This document shows positions 31,810-42,150 of a stretch of 64,000 nucleotides of DNA, piece after piece; positions within the stretch are counted from its first letter, which is position 1, and each line of letters starts with the position of its first letter. Source of the DNA: Notolepis coatsorum (taxonomy: Eukaryota; Chordata; Actinopteri; Aulopiformes; Paralepididae); assembly GCA_963971535.1 (NCBI GenBank), contig OZ020589.1:96918121-96982120 (forward strand). The letters are read 5' to 3'. The translations under genes and the position numbers were made by a program. The notes beneath the pieces were generated by a model. That model was not told the origin of the DNA. It did not search any database and worked only from the letters and a program-made list of their open reading frames with translations.

Positions 31810-32393
31810 AGTCCTTGTGGGAACGATGGTACGTAGAGAGCGTTCTTTAACGTCACCGTACGCCGGCGCCCCTTACTGTCCGTGAGGCATACCTGTGCGT
31901 CTCCTCTCTCTTGCGGCAATCCGCAGGTGCGTCTCCCGTCTGCCAGCTCCATGCTGTGCCTCTCCGGGTGGAACGTGTCATCAAAGTTCTTAAACCGACT
32001 CCTGTCGTTGATGACATGGGACGACGCACCTGTGTCCATGATCAGTCCCCTTCTCTGGGCTCGCTGCAGCTGGGCCAGTCCGGTGGTGCACGCCGTCCAC
32101 GCCCCGAAAGCGCAGTCTTCTTGTCCCGTTATTCTCCGGGCGTTGTCTCGATCCGTCTCACGTCGACCGTCGCCGCCATCGTGTCCGCTGTCGTCATCCT
32201 GTCCACAGCCGTCTTCTTGTCCGTAGCCGCCATCTTGTCCGTAGCGTCCGCTGTCGTCATCCTGTCCACAGCCGTCTTCTTGTCCGTAGCCGCCATCTTG
32301 TCCGTAGCAGCCATTTTGTCCGTGGCCTCTGTCTCGTCCATGGCCGTCATCTTGCCCATGCGCGTATCGCGCGATCTGGTCGTGTTTCTTCAT
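31797..32393 (-). pseudogene. Copia gag C-terminus and protease, cut by the L2 (copy 1)
   Basis: The minus frame begins in a Gly/Gln/Asp-rich spacer with a duplicated run (GYGQEDGCGQDDDS twice). It then has the aspartic protease motif DTGASSHVIND, LADGRR and LKNALYVPSFPQ. At the last of these the L2 is inserted and the frame ends in L2 sequence. Protease would process the Gag-Pol precursor; here its C-terminal part is separated by 3.6 kb. Confidence 0.85.
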
Positions 32394-32748
32394 GCATGCT
32401 GTCTGTGTGCCCCGTGGATTTGCAGAAGCTACACCAGACAGTCTTTGTGCAGTCGCTTCTCCGATGGCCTTTCTCTCCGCATCGCCAACACGCCAGTTCC
32501 GTCGTGGTCCTGGTCCTCTCCCTTGGCGTCGCTCGGGCCTTTAGCACCCTCTCTCCCGCCTCCGCGGCGGCTGGGTGGGTATCTTCTGAGGCCTCGAAGT
32601 TCCTTAACTTAGCCTTGAACTGTCCCAATGTCATGTCCGTTGAACCGTGTGTTACCAGGAGTGTGAACGGTTTGTACAGCTCCGGTAGTCCTCTCATCAT
32701 CATCGCCATCATTAGCCCATCGCTTGGTGCTTCTCCGGCACTCCTCAA
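32347..32748 (-). pseudogene. Copia gag with zinc knuckle (copy 1)
   Basis: Contains RGLPELYKPFTLLVTHG and FKAKLRNFEASED of the gag body, then the zinc knuckle C-x2-C-x4-H-x4-C (CWRCGEKGHRRSDC). A second knuckle, CSFCKSTGHTDSMH, has its last cysteine changed to H; the plus-strand element has C there. The knuckle binds packaged RNA. Frame breaks separate it from the gag start and from protease. Confidence 0.85.
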
Positions 32749-32923
32749 TGGCGTCGTGATCTGCTCCGCTCTGTTGACGTATTCGTCACAGTCTCGGTGG
32801 GCCCCTTCCTCAGGGCCGTTAGTGCTATGTAGAGGGCCACGACTCTGGGTCTTCCTCGCCCGATGTAATGCTCTCTCAACACCTCCAGGCTTTCTCGGCC
32901 TTGGTCTTTAGTGTCGCAGAATA

Positions 32924-33130
32924 TCAGCCCCAGTACTCACAGTACGCGTCTGCATTACGCTGGTCGTCCAGGGCTTGCTCTTCCGCCATCAGTTCTCCCG
33001 TGGGGGCTGCCAGGATCGTCTCCTTCAGTCCCGCACCGTGCATGCAGCATAGCATGCGCTCTTCCCAGAGCTCATAGTCCTCTGCTTTTCCATTGAATGA
33101 TGGCCATTTGCCCCTTCCCTTGTTTTCCAT
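32924..33130 (-). pseudogene. Copia gag N-terminus (copy 1)
   Basis: The ATG at 33130 starts MENKGRGKWPSFNGKAEDYE, matching the gag start at 48817 (about two thirds identity by eye), with ELWEERMLCCMH conserved. The frame closes at 32924 after 68 residues. Gag homology continues to 32748 in other frames. This is the structural protein of the particle, here non-functional. Confidence 0.8.
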
Positions 33131-33259
33131 CCTCTTCGTTGGTGGTAGGCTTAGCTTTTGTTGGCCTAGCGTCTAGCCACGCGGTGCTCCCGGCACTAAC
33201 CTAGCCTATACTTTAGCTAAGCTTGCTACAGTACCCTTATTATTTCGCCCCGGCGTTAT

Positions 33260-33273
33260 CTGGGCCCATAACC
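33260..33273 (-). promoter_or_regulatory. primer-binding site, initiator tRNA-Met anticodon arm
   Basis: CTGGGCCCATAACC on the plus strand is identical to bases 27-40 of vertebrate initiator tRNA-Met (anticodon stem and loop). The minus-strand RNA is therefore complementary to it, directly next to the LTR. Same-position sites occur at 40213-40226 and 47166-47179. Drosophila copia is known to prime from a half tRNA cut in the anticodon loop. Confidence 0.8.
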
Positions 33274-33597
33274 TGTTAACAGAATTCGGCTATAGGGCGA
33301 CAATAATGTGGTCAAGAGGCATGGTTTCTATCTTGAGCCTTAACTGGCGTGGTTTATTATTCACATGGCAGAGCAGTAACACTACAGGTCTTCTCTCACT
33401 GAGAGACTGGGGGAAAGAGAAAGAAGTGGGAGGAGACACCTCTATTTATACTCGCCACCTGGTGGTGTTCCTGAGTGTCTGCGCCTAGAGCGCCCTCTAG
33501 TGGAAACAGTTATATATGCAGTTAGACAGTTACTAGTGTAAACGGTTATATATGCAGTTAGACAGTTACTAACAATCCTACACAGAACCTCTGCCTT
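33274..33597 (-). mobile_element. 5' LTR of minus-strand Copia (copy 1)
   Basis: TGTTAACA at 33274 through GAACCTCTGCCTT at 33597. Compared with the LTR at 25730 it has an extra 36-bp internal duplication (ATATATGCAGTTAGACAGTT twice, 33511-33572). It lacks the terminal CAACA, the U3 start, so its outer edge is lost and no target duplication can be tested. CTCF-like motif at 33490-33503. Confidence 0.85.
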
Positions 33598-33882
33598 ATC
33601 ATGCTATTTCGTCTCGTTATCCAGCAACATACAGCTACGTCATCTCCGTGGATGTGTGTTTCTCATCTGCGTAGTGCAAGACTCACCTGCCGTAAAGCAA
33701 GGCGTGGCTGTCGTGACATCTATCTCACGTCATGAACTAAATTAAAGGGCAGTGCTGTAATTCAAAGGATTTGGTACCCAATAATATACTGATAGTCTAG
33801 TCTTTGATCACATGGTGTTTCCCTTGATCTACATTCTTACATGTCTAAACGTTTCAGGGTCTTTCCCACATAGTTACATCAT

Positions 33883-34118
33883 TGAGAACATGGTAAATCA
33901 TCCACCTCTGTACTTAAACATGGAATTAAACAATCACCTACCTCTGTACTTAAACCTGGGATTAAACATATGATCCATTTCAGTATTTAGACATGGACTC
34001 TAATCAGGTATTTAAACCTGGATTCTACTCCTCCCGTATTTAAACCTAGAGTATCCTCCTCCTGCCTTTAAGCAGTGTAGCCACCCTCCTTCATTATTTA
34101 AACATTTAAGCAATTTGC
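33883..34118 (-). repeat. minisatellite replacing the RT core (copy 2)
   Basis: Same as the array at 26930-27165. Confidence 0.8.
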
Positions 34119-34353
34119 TACGAACCACACTTTGTATTTGTCGTGGCCTTCAATACCCTCCTGGATTGAATACACCCATTTCCCTCCCACACTCTGTCTG
34201 TCCTCTGGTAACTTGGTTGAATACACCCATTTCCCTCCCACTGTCTGTCGGCCCTCTTCGGGGGACAATGTGACCTCTTTAAAAGTCGGGGTTACCCCAC
34301 TGACTACCCTGTAGTACTAGTAATCAACGGGGGTAGGTGTACTGTCCTCCTCG

Positions 34354-35058
34354 TCACTCCCTTTCCGGGCATAGTCTGTCAGATACTTTGGGGGTTTGTT
34401 CCCTTGAGGGATACCTCCCACTGCTTGGGGCACTTGACGTCACCCTCGGGTGCTCCTCGTCATCGCCCTCTGGGGGTTGCTGACTGTCTGCCTGCACGAC
34501 CGTACTAAGTACACTGGGTTGATGTGTCTCTGTTTCTACACACCTTACTCTGGAGTCCAGCTCTGGCTCCTCTGTCTGTGTCTTGCTCTCACATGTTGCC
34601 TTCGTGACAAACTCGACTAGCATGTGTTTCTGCACTCTCCCGTTACCGGGATGATAAACTAGGAAAGCGGGGCTTCCCTTGTCGTGTCCTACGAAAAATC
34701 CTTTTACCCCTCTGGACTTGGGCTTTCCCCTGTCCTGCAGGTACGCATAACACACATCTGTAAAAGACTCATTGCTTACTGGGCTGGCTAGGTCCGTGTC
34801 AACTAATGCAAGTGGTACCCTTACTCTGTCTGTGGGATTTCTGTATCTCGGTTGAGTAAACGTCCCCGTTTTGCACACTGCACAATTCTTGTCAGGTCTA
34901 CGCTTTTCTCCTTCAATGTGCATGCCTTCTGACACTACTTGCAGTTTCAGTAAATCCTTGTAATTACAATGACCCATAAGCTCGTGCCATGTCTGAATAT
35001 TGTGACTGGCCGTCACAATATCACATATCATTATTATCATTACACTTGTCGTTGTCAT
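34354..35058 (-). pseudogene. Copia integrase fragment lacking the catalytic core (copy 2)
   Basis: Protein identical to the copy at 27401: HHCC finger kept, second D and E of the DDE triad deleted. Confidence 0.85.
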
Positions 35059-35197
35059 TACACTCCGTTTGCAGATAATATATTCTCTGGTACATCTTTA
35101 TGTCAAACCGTGTACCGTCAGGTTCTACAAGAAAATGTTTACCTTTATCGAAGAATATCTTGGCACCGCTTGCAGTAGCAGCTATTACAGAGAATAG

Positions 35198-38100
35198 TAA
35201 TAATAATAATAATGCATTCTATTTATAAGGCGCCTTTCAAGGCACTCAAGGACGCCGACAACAATTTAAAAACAGTTAAATTCATAATCACAGTACATTA
35301 AAATAATAAAAATAAAAATATATAAAATCAGACAGAAAATAAAATCAGACATATGCCTGCCTAAAAAGGTGGGTTTTGAGGTGGGTTTTAAAAGAAATGA
35401 TGGAGTCAATGTTCCTGATGTCGGGGGGGAGGCAGTTCCAGAAGCGGGGGGCAGAGCAGCTGAAGGCTCTTGACCCCATGGTGGACAGACAGGCTGGGGG
35501 GACGGTCAGGTTGATGGAGGAGGCAGACCTGAGGGACCGGGTGGGAATGTTGATATGAAGGAGGTCGGACAGGTATGGAGGGGCGAGGTTGTGAATGGCC
35601 TTGTATGTATGGAGGAGGATCTTGTAGTCTATGCGGAGTTTAATGGGAAGCCAGTGTAGTTGGCGTAGGACGGGGGTGATGTGACTGATGACAGGGGTTC
35701 TGGTGATTATGCGGGCAGCAGCGTTCTGGACCAGTTGGAGCTTATGGAGGAGTTTGTGGGGGAGACCAAAGAGAAGGGAGTTGCAGTAATCTAAGCGGGA
35801 AGTGACGAGGGAGTGGACCAGGATTGTGGCACTGTTGGGAGTGAGTGAAGGGCGGAGGCGGTTGATGTTGCGAAGGTGGAAGTAGGCGGACCGGATGATG
35901 TTATTGATGTGGGAATGGAATGATAGGGTGCTGTCGAGGACGACACCCAGACTCTTGACCTGGGGGGAAGGGGAAACCAAGGAGTTGTCTATGGTGAGGG
36001 TGAAACTGGGGTGCTTGGTGAGTGTGGACTTGGAGCCAATGAGGACTACGTCTGTTTTGCCACTGTTTAATTTCAGGAAATTTGAGGTGAACCAGGATTT
36101 GATTTCCTTTAGACAGGCACAGAGGGAAGAGGGAGGGAGGGTGGAAGTGGGTTTGGAGGAAACATAGAGCTGGGTGTCGTCCGCGTAGCAGTGGAAATTA
36201 ATGCTGTTTTTGCGGAGAATCCGACAGAGTGGGAGGAGGTAGATAATGAAGAGGATAGGGCCAAGGACAGAGCCCTGGGGAACACCGGAGGAGAGGGGGG
36301 ATGGATGGGATGTGAATGATTTTAGCTGAATGAACTGAGTACGGCCAGAGAGATATGAGTGGAACCAGTCTAGGGATGTGTGGGAGATTCCAATGGAGGC
36401 TAGTCGGTTAAGGAGGGTGGAGTGAGATATGGTGTCAAATGCGGCGCTTAGATCGAGGAGGATGAGGATGGATAATAGTCCGGAGTCAGCTGCCATCAGT
36501 AGGTAATTTGTGATTTTGAGGAGGGCTGTTTCTGTGCTGTGACGGGGGCGAAAACCAGATTGGAACTGTTCATAGAGGTTATTGTTGGAGAGGTGAGCAT
36601 GAATCTGAGAAGCCACTACTTTTTCCAGGATTTTTGAGAGAAATGGTAGGTTGGAGATGGGGCGGAGGTTATTGAAAATGTTGGGGTCTAAACCAGGTTT
36701 CTTTAGAATCGGTGTTACAGCAGCGGATTTGAGAGATGATGGGACAGAACCAGAGGTGAGGGAGGAATGGATGATTGCAGTTATAAGGGGCAGAAGAGAG
36801 GGGAGGGAGGCTATGACCAGGGAGGAGGGCATGGGGTCAAGTTGGCAGGTGGATGGCTTGGATTTCCGGATGAGTTTTGATATATCGGCAGCAGAGGGGA
36901 GATGGAAGCAGGAGAGAGGTGCAGAGAGGGAGGGGTGTGGAGCTAGGGGAGATGGACAACTGGACATGAGAGAGGTCAGTTGCTGATGTATATTGGCTAT
37001 TTTTAAATTGAAAAATGACATCAGTGAGTTACAATGTTCAGTGGAGTAGAAGTGTGAGGGAAGGGAGTCAGGGGGGCGGAGTGAGTTGTTGACCACTGAG
37101 AACAGGGCCCTGGTGTTCCCAGCACCAGCAGTGATTTTATCTGCAAAATATTGGGATTTGGCTGAGGAGAGGGTGTCTTTGTAGTGGAGGATATGGGTAT
37201 GGTGCATCTGTTTGTGAACAGTGAGTCCGGTTTTTCTGGAAAGCCGCTCCAGCTGACGTCCTTTGGCTTTCAGCAGACGTAGGTGAGGGGAGAACCAGGG
37301 GGCGGAGTGGGGGAATGACACAGTCCTGGTTTTGAGGGGGGCAAGTGAGTCCAGCAGAGTTTGGAGACTGTCGTTGTAGTGGGAGACGAGCTGATCCGGG
37401 GTGCATGGGGGGATGGTGATGGGGAAACTGTCGATGCCTGTGGTGAGATCAGCTAAATTAATGTTTTTGATGTTGCGGAAGGACATAATACGTGACTGTT
37501 TGGTTTGGGATAGTGTCAGACTTAAATGAAATGAAACAACCATGTGGTCGGAGATGGGGAGATCGACAGCAGAACAGTTGAGAGGGGTGACACCAGAGCA
37601 ACAGACCAAGTCCAAAATATGACCTTTAGAATGGGTTGGGAAATCTATGTGTTGTTTGAGACCATAACTGTCCAGGCAAGAGATGAAGTCCTTAGTGAGA
37701 GCATGATTCGTGTTGTCCATGTGAATATTTAAATCACCCAACAGAATTATGTTGGATGAGAGTGAACAGATGTGGGTGAGAAATGTGTTGAATTCATCAA
37801 TGAAATCCTTGTTTGGTTTAGGTGGGCGGTAGATATTTACTAAAATAGTTGGTGTAGGTCCATTTAACTGTAGAGCTACGGACTCAAATGATTGAGACAC
37901 TGGTAGTGTAACAGATGAGACCTTCCAAGTCTCGCGGTAGATTAGCGCGAGACCTCCCCCTCTGCCGGTGAGACGGGGTTGGCAGATGTAAACAAACCCA
38001 GGTGGGGTAGACTCGTTCAGCTGAGAGAAGTCATTGGGATGTTGCCAAGTCTCTGTTAAACAGAAAAAGTCATACTTGCGGTCGAGGAGGAGGTCCTGCA

Positions 38101-38762
38101 GTAATTGTCCCTTGCCAGTGAGGGAGCGGATGTTAAATAATCCAAGTTTGACGTCGGAGTGCTGGTTGGAGAAGCTAGCGTTAGCCGACCTGGCTAGGCT
38201 AGCTAACGCGCTGTGGTCCACCTTCCTGCGAGTGTTTCTCAGAGGGTGGCGGCGGGTGGAGGTCCAGGTGGAGTCATCGATGTGGTAGCTTCGTCCGGCA
38301 CTGCGATGGATGTACCTCCGACGAGGAAAAGCAATGTCCGGGAAATGGTACAGTACAGGCGGGGGAGCAGACCGGTGGAATCGGAGTTGGTGGAGCTCCG
38401 TACTCATGTATTGGATCAGGGTTGACGCTGGATATATTAAGAAGGACAGGACAGTCCACAAGAGCGCAGAGCTCACAGCGAGGTTGTAGATCAACATGAT
38501 GAACGGGCAGATGTTACGTTCCGAACAGCAGTAGCAGTGACCGGGTGAGTAGAACGCCAACACGCTTTTGGTAACGTTTGAGCAGTCTAACACACAATAC
38601 TGACAAACGGATCAATTTGACAGTAATTCCAGAGTAGAGACCAACGGTACCACGTTCGCCAATAGTAGGTGATCTGCTGCAAACTATGCAAATAATCATA
38701 AAAACATTAAAAACAACCGGAGAGCAGCGGCAGCTAGTCGCGCCTGCGTTCACTCAACCGGA
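35198..38762 (-). mobile_element. complete L2/CR1-group LINE (copy 2)
   Basis: Duplicate of 28245-31809, with the same insertion point and tail length, so it arose by segmental duplication and not by a new retrotransposition. Confidence 0.85.
35345..38593 (-). CDS. L2-type LINE polyprotein, endonuclease and RT (copy 2)
   Basis: 1082 residues, identical in sequence to the ORF at 28392-31640, with all endonuclease and RT catalytic residues present. Confidence 0.92.
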   Translation of the reverse strand: MLDCSNVTKSVLAFYSPGHCYCCSERNICPFIMLIYNLAVSSALLWTVLSFLIYPASTLIQYMSTELHQLRFHRSAPPPVLYHFPDIAFPRRRYIHRSAGRSYHIDDSTWTSTRRHPLRNTRRKVDHSALASLARSANASFSNQHSDVKLGLFNIRSLTGKGQLLQDLLLDRKYDFFCLTETWQHPNDFSQLNESTPPGFVYICQPRLTGRGGGLALIYRETWKVSSVTLPVSQSFESVALQLNGPTPTILVNIYRPPKPNKDFIDEFNTFLTHICSLSSNIILLGDLNIHMDNTNHALTKDFISCLDSYGLKQHIDFPTHSKGHILDLVCCSGVTPLNCSAVDLPISDHMVVSFHLSLTLSQTKQSRIMSFRNIKNINLADLTTGIDSFPITIPPCTPDQLVSHYNDSLQTLLDSLAPLKTRTVSFPHSAPWFSPHLRLLKAKGRQLERLSRKTGLTVHKQMHHTHILHYKDTLSSAKSQYFADKITAGAGNTRALFSVVNNSLRPPDSLPSHFYSTEHCNSLMSFFNLKIANIHQQLTSLMSSCPSPLAPHPSLSAPLSCFHLPSAADISKLIRKSKPSTCQLDPMPSSLVIASLPSLLPLITAIIHSSLTSGSVPSSLKSAAVTPILKKPGLDPNIFNNLRPISNLPFLSKILEKVVASQIHAHLSNNNLYEQFQSGFRPRHSTETALLKITNYLLMAADSGLLSILILLDLSAAFDTISHSTLLNRLASIGISHTSLDWFHSYLSGRTQFIQLKSFTSHPSPLSSGVPQGSVLGPILFIIYLLPLCRILRKNSINFHCYADDTQLYVSSKPTSTLPPSSLCACLKEIKSWFTSNFLKLNSGKTDVVLIGSKSTLTKHPSFTLTIDNSLVSPSPQVKSLGVVLDSTLSFHSHINNIIRSAYFHLRNINRLRPSLTPNSATILVHSLVTSRLDYCNSLLFGLPHKLLHKLQLVQNAAARIITRTPVISHITPVLRQLHWLPIKLRIDYKILLHTYKAIHNLAPPYLSDLLHINIPTRSLRSASSINLTVPPACLSTMGSRAFSCSAPRFWNCLPPDIRNIDSIISFKTHLKTHLFRQAYV

Positions 38763-39346
38763 AGTCCTTGTGGGAACGATGGTACGTAGAGAGCGTTCTT
38801 TAACGTCACCGTACGCCGGCGCCCCTTACTGTCCGTGAGGCATACCTGTGCGTCTCCTCTCTCTTGCGGCAATCCGCAGGTGCGTCTCCCGTCTGCCAGC
38901 TCCATGCTGTGCCTCTCCGGGTGGAACGTGTCATCAAAGTTCTTAAACCGACTCCTGTCGTTGATGACATGGGACGACGCACCTGTGTCCATGATCAGTC
39001 CCCTTCTCTGGGCTCGCTGCAGCTGGGCCAGTCCGGTGGTGCACGCCGTCCACGCCCCGAAAGCGCAGTCTTCTTGTCCCGTTATTCTCCGGGCGTTGTC
39101 TCGATCCGTCTCACGTCGACCGTCGCCGCCATCGTGTCCGCTGTCGTCATCCTGTCCACAGCCGTCTTCTTGTCCGTAGCCGCCATCTTGTCCGTAGCGT
39201 CCGCTGTCGTCATCCTGTCCACAGCCGTCTTCTTGTCCGTAGCCGCCATCTTGTCCGTAGCAGCCATTTTGTCCGTGGCCTCTGTCTCGTCCATGGCCGT
39301 CATCTTGCCCATGCGCGTATCGCGCGATCTGGTCGTGTTTCTTCAT
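38750..39346 (-). pseudogene. Copia gag C-terminus and protease (copy 2)
   Basis: Identical to 31797-32393: duplicated Gly/Gln/Asp-rich run, DTGASSHVIND, cut by the L2. Confidence 0.85.
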
Positions 39347-39701
39347 GCATGCTGTCTGTGTGCCCCGTGGATTTGCAGAAGCTACACCAGACAGTCTTTG
39401 TGCAGTCGCTTCTCCGATGGCCTTTCTCTCCGCATCGCCAACACGCCAGTTCCGTCGTGGTCCTGGTCCTCTCCCTTGGCGTCGCTCGGGCCTTTAGCAC
39501 CCTCTCTCCCGCCTCCGCGGCGGCTGGGTGGGTATCTTCTGAGGCCTCGAAGTTCCTTAACTTAGCCTTGAACTGTCCCAATGTCATGTCCGTTGAACCG
39601 TGTGTTACCAGGAGTGTGAACGGTTTGTACAGCTCCGGTAGTCCTCTCATCATCATCGCCATCATTAGCCCATCGCTTGGTGCTTCTCCGGCACTCCTCA
39701 A
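39300..39701 (-). pseudogene. Copia gag with zinc knuckle (copy 2)
   Basis: Identical to 32347-32748, including the second knuckle with its last cysteine changed. Confidence 0.85.
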
Positions 39702-39876
39702 TGGCGTCGTGATCTGCTCCGCTCTGTTGACGTATTCGTCACAGTCTCGGTGGGCCCCTTCCTCAGGGCCGTTAGTGCTATGTAGAGGGCCACGACTCTG
39801 GGTCTTCCTCGCCCGATGTAATGCTCTCTCAACACCTCCAGGCTTTCTCGGCCTTGGTCTTTAGTGTCGCAGAATA

Positions 39877-40083
39877 TCAGCCCCAGTACTCACAGTACGC
39901 GTCTGCATTACGCTGGTCGTCCAGGGCTTGCTCTTCCGCCATCAGTTCTCCCGTGGGGGCTGCCAGGATCGTCTCCTTCAGTCCCGCACCGTGCATGCAG
40001 CATAGCATGCGCTCTTCCCAGAGCTCATAGTCCTCTGCTTTTCCATTGAATGATGGCCATTTGCCCCTTCCCTTGTTTTCCAT
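39877..40083 (-). pseudogene. Copia gag N-terminus (copy 2)
   Basis: Identical to 32924-33130. Confidence 0.8.
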
Positions 40084-40226
40084 CCTCTTCGTTGGTGGTA
40101 GGCTTAGCTTTTGTTGGCCTAGCGTCTAGCCACGCGGTGCTCCCGGCACTAACCTAGCCTATACTTTAGCTAAGCTTGCTACAGTACCCTTATTATTTCG
40201 CCCCGGCGTTATCTGGGCCCATAACC

Positions 40227-40550
40227 TGTTAACAGAATTCGGCTATAGGGCGACAATAATGTGGTCAAGAGGCATGGTTTCTATCTTGAGCCTTAACTGG
40301 CGTGGTTTATTATTCACATGGCAGAGCAGTAACACTACAGGTCTTCTCTCACTGAGAGACTGGGGGAAAGAGAAAGAAGTGGGAGGAGACACCTCTATTT
40401 ATACTCGCCACCTGGTGGTGTTCCTGAGTGTCTGCGCCTAGAGCGCCCTCTAGTGGAAACAGTTATATATGCAGTTAGACAGTTACTAGTGTAAACGGTT
40501 ATATATGCAGTTAGACAGTTACTAACAATCCTACACAGAACCTCTGCCTT
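40227..40550 (-). mobile_element. 5' LTR of minus-strand Copia (copy 2)
   Basis: Same as 33274-33597, with the 36-bp internal duplication. Primer-binding site at 40213-40226, CTCF-like motif at 40443-40456. Confidence 0.85.
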
Positions 40551-40835
40551 ATCATGCTATTTCGTCTCGTTATCCAGCAACATACAGCTACGTCATCTCC
40601 GTGGATGTGTGTTTCTCATCTGCGTAGTGCAAGACTCACCTGCCGTAAAGCAAGGCGTGGCTGTCGTGACATCTATCTCACGTCATGAACTAAATTAAAG
40701 GGCAGTGCTGTAATTCAAAGGATTTGGTACCCAATAATATACTGATAGTCTAGTCTTTGATCACATGGTGTTTCCCTTGATCTACATTCTTACATGTCTA
40801 AACGTTTCAGGGTCTTTCCCACATAGTTACATCAT

Positions 40836-41071
40836 TGAGAACATGGTAAATCATCCACCTCTGTACTTAAACATGGAATTAAACAATCACCTACCTCTGT
40901 ACTTAAACCTGGGATTAAACATATGATCCATTTCAGTATTTAGACATGGACTCTAATCAGGTATTTAAACCTGGATTCTACTCCTCCCGTATTTAAACCT
41001 AGAGTATCCTCCTCCTGCCTTTAAGCAGTGTAGCCACCCTCCTTCATTATTTAAACATTTAAGCAATTTGC
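40836..41071 (-). repeat. minisatellite replacing the RT core (copy 3)
   Basis: Same as the array at 26930-27165. Confidence 0.8.
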
Positions 41072-41306
41072 TACGAACCACACTTTGTATTTGTCGTGGC
41101 CTTCAATACCCTCCTGGATTGAATACACCCATTTCCCTCCCACACTCTGTCTGTCCTCTGGTAACTTGGTTGAATACACCCATTTCCCTCCCACTGTCTG
41201 TCGGCCCTCTTCGGGGGACAATGTGACCTCTTTAAAAGTCGGGGTTACCCCACTGACTACCCTGTAGTACTAGTAATCAACGGGGGTAGGTGTACTGTCC
41301 TCCTCG

Positions 41307-42011
41307 TCACTCCCTTTCCGGGCATAGTCTGTCAGATACTTTGGGGGTTTGTTCCCTTGAGGGATACCTCCCACTGCTTGGGGCACTTGACGTCACCCTC
41401 GGGTGCTCCTCGTCATCGCCCTCTGGGGGTTGCTGACTGTCTGCCTGCACGACCGTACTAAGTACACTGGGTTGATGTGTCTCTGTTTCTACACACCTTA
41501 CTCTGGAGTCCAGCTCTGGCTCCTCTGTCTGTGTCTTGCTCTCACATGTTGCCTTCGTGACAAACTCGACTAGCATGTGTTTCTGCACTCTCCCGTTACC
41601 GGGATGATAAACTAGGAAAGCGGGGCTTCCCTTGTCGTGTCCTACGAAAAATCCTTTTACCCCTCTGGACTTGGGCTTTCCCCTGTCCTGCAGGTACGCA
41701 TAACACACATCTGTAAAAGACTCATTGCTTACTGGGCTGGCTAGGTCCGTGTCAACTAATGCAAGTGGTACCCTTACTCTGTCTGTGGGATTTCTGTATC
41801 TCGGTTGAGTAAACGTCCCCGTTTTGCACACTGCACAATTCTTGTCAGGTCTACGCTTTTCTCCTTCAATGTGCATGCCTTCTGACACTACTTGCAGTTT
41901 CAGTAAATCCTTGTAATTACAATGACCCATAAGCTCGTGCCATGTCTGAATATTGTGACTGGCCGTCACAATATCACATATCATTATTATCATTACACTT
42001 GTCGTTGTCAT
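41307..42011 (-). pseudogene. Copia integrase fragment lacking the catalytic core (copy 3)
   Basis: Protein identical to the copies at 27401 and 34354. Confidence 0.85.
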
Positions 42012-42150
42012 TACACTCCGTTTGCAGATAATATATTCTCTGGTACATCTTTATGTCAAACCGTGTACCGTCAGGTTCTACAAGAAAATGTTTACCTTTA
42101 TCGAAGAATATCTTGGCACCGCTTGCAGTAGCAGCTATTACAGAGAATAG

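Larger units (their letters stand above)
26835..33787. repeat. 6,953-bp tandem unit, copy 1
   Basis: Starts in the Copia pol at ACTGATAGTCTAGTC and ends in flanking DNA at GGTACCCAATAATAT. The following base (33788) repeats the start. It contains the broken pol, a complete L2 LINE, gag, the 5' LTR and about 190 bp of flank. Offsets between copies are exactly 6,953 for every feature checked. Confidence 0.97.
33788..40740. repeat. 6,953-bp tandem unit, copy 2
   Basis: Repeats copy 1 from ACTGATAGTCTAGTC; no difference from copy 1 was noticed. The junction with copy 1 joins flank sequence AATAATAT to the Copia pol. Confidence 0.97.

Noticed and set aside
31882..32911. Long plus-strand open frames (for example 31911-32612 and 32396-32911) and their copies at +6,953 and +13,906
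   Set aside because: They are antisense to the Copia gag-protease region, whose minus-strand frames show zinc knuckle and DTGAS motifs. The open plus frames follow from that coding sequence's composition.
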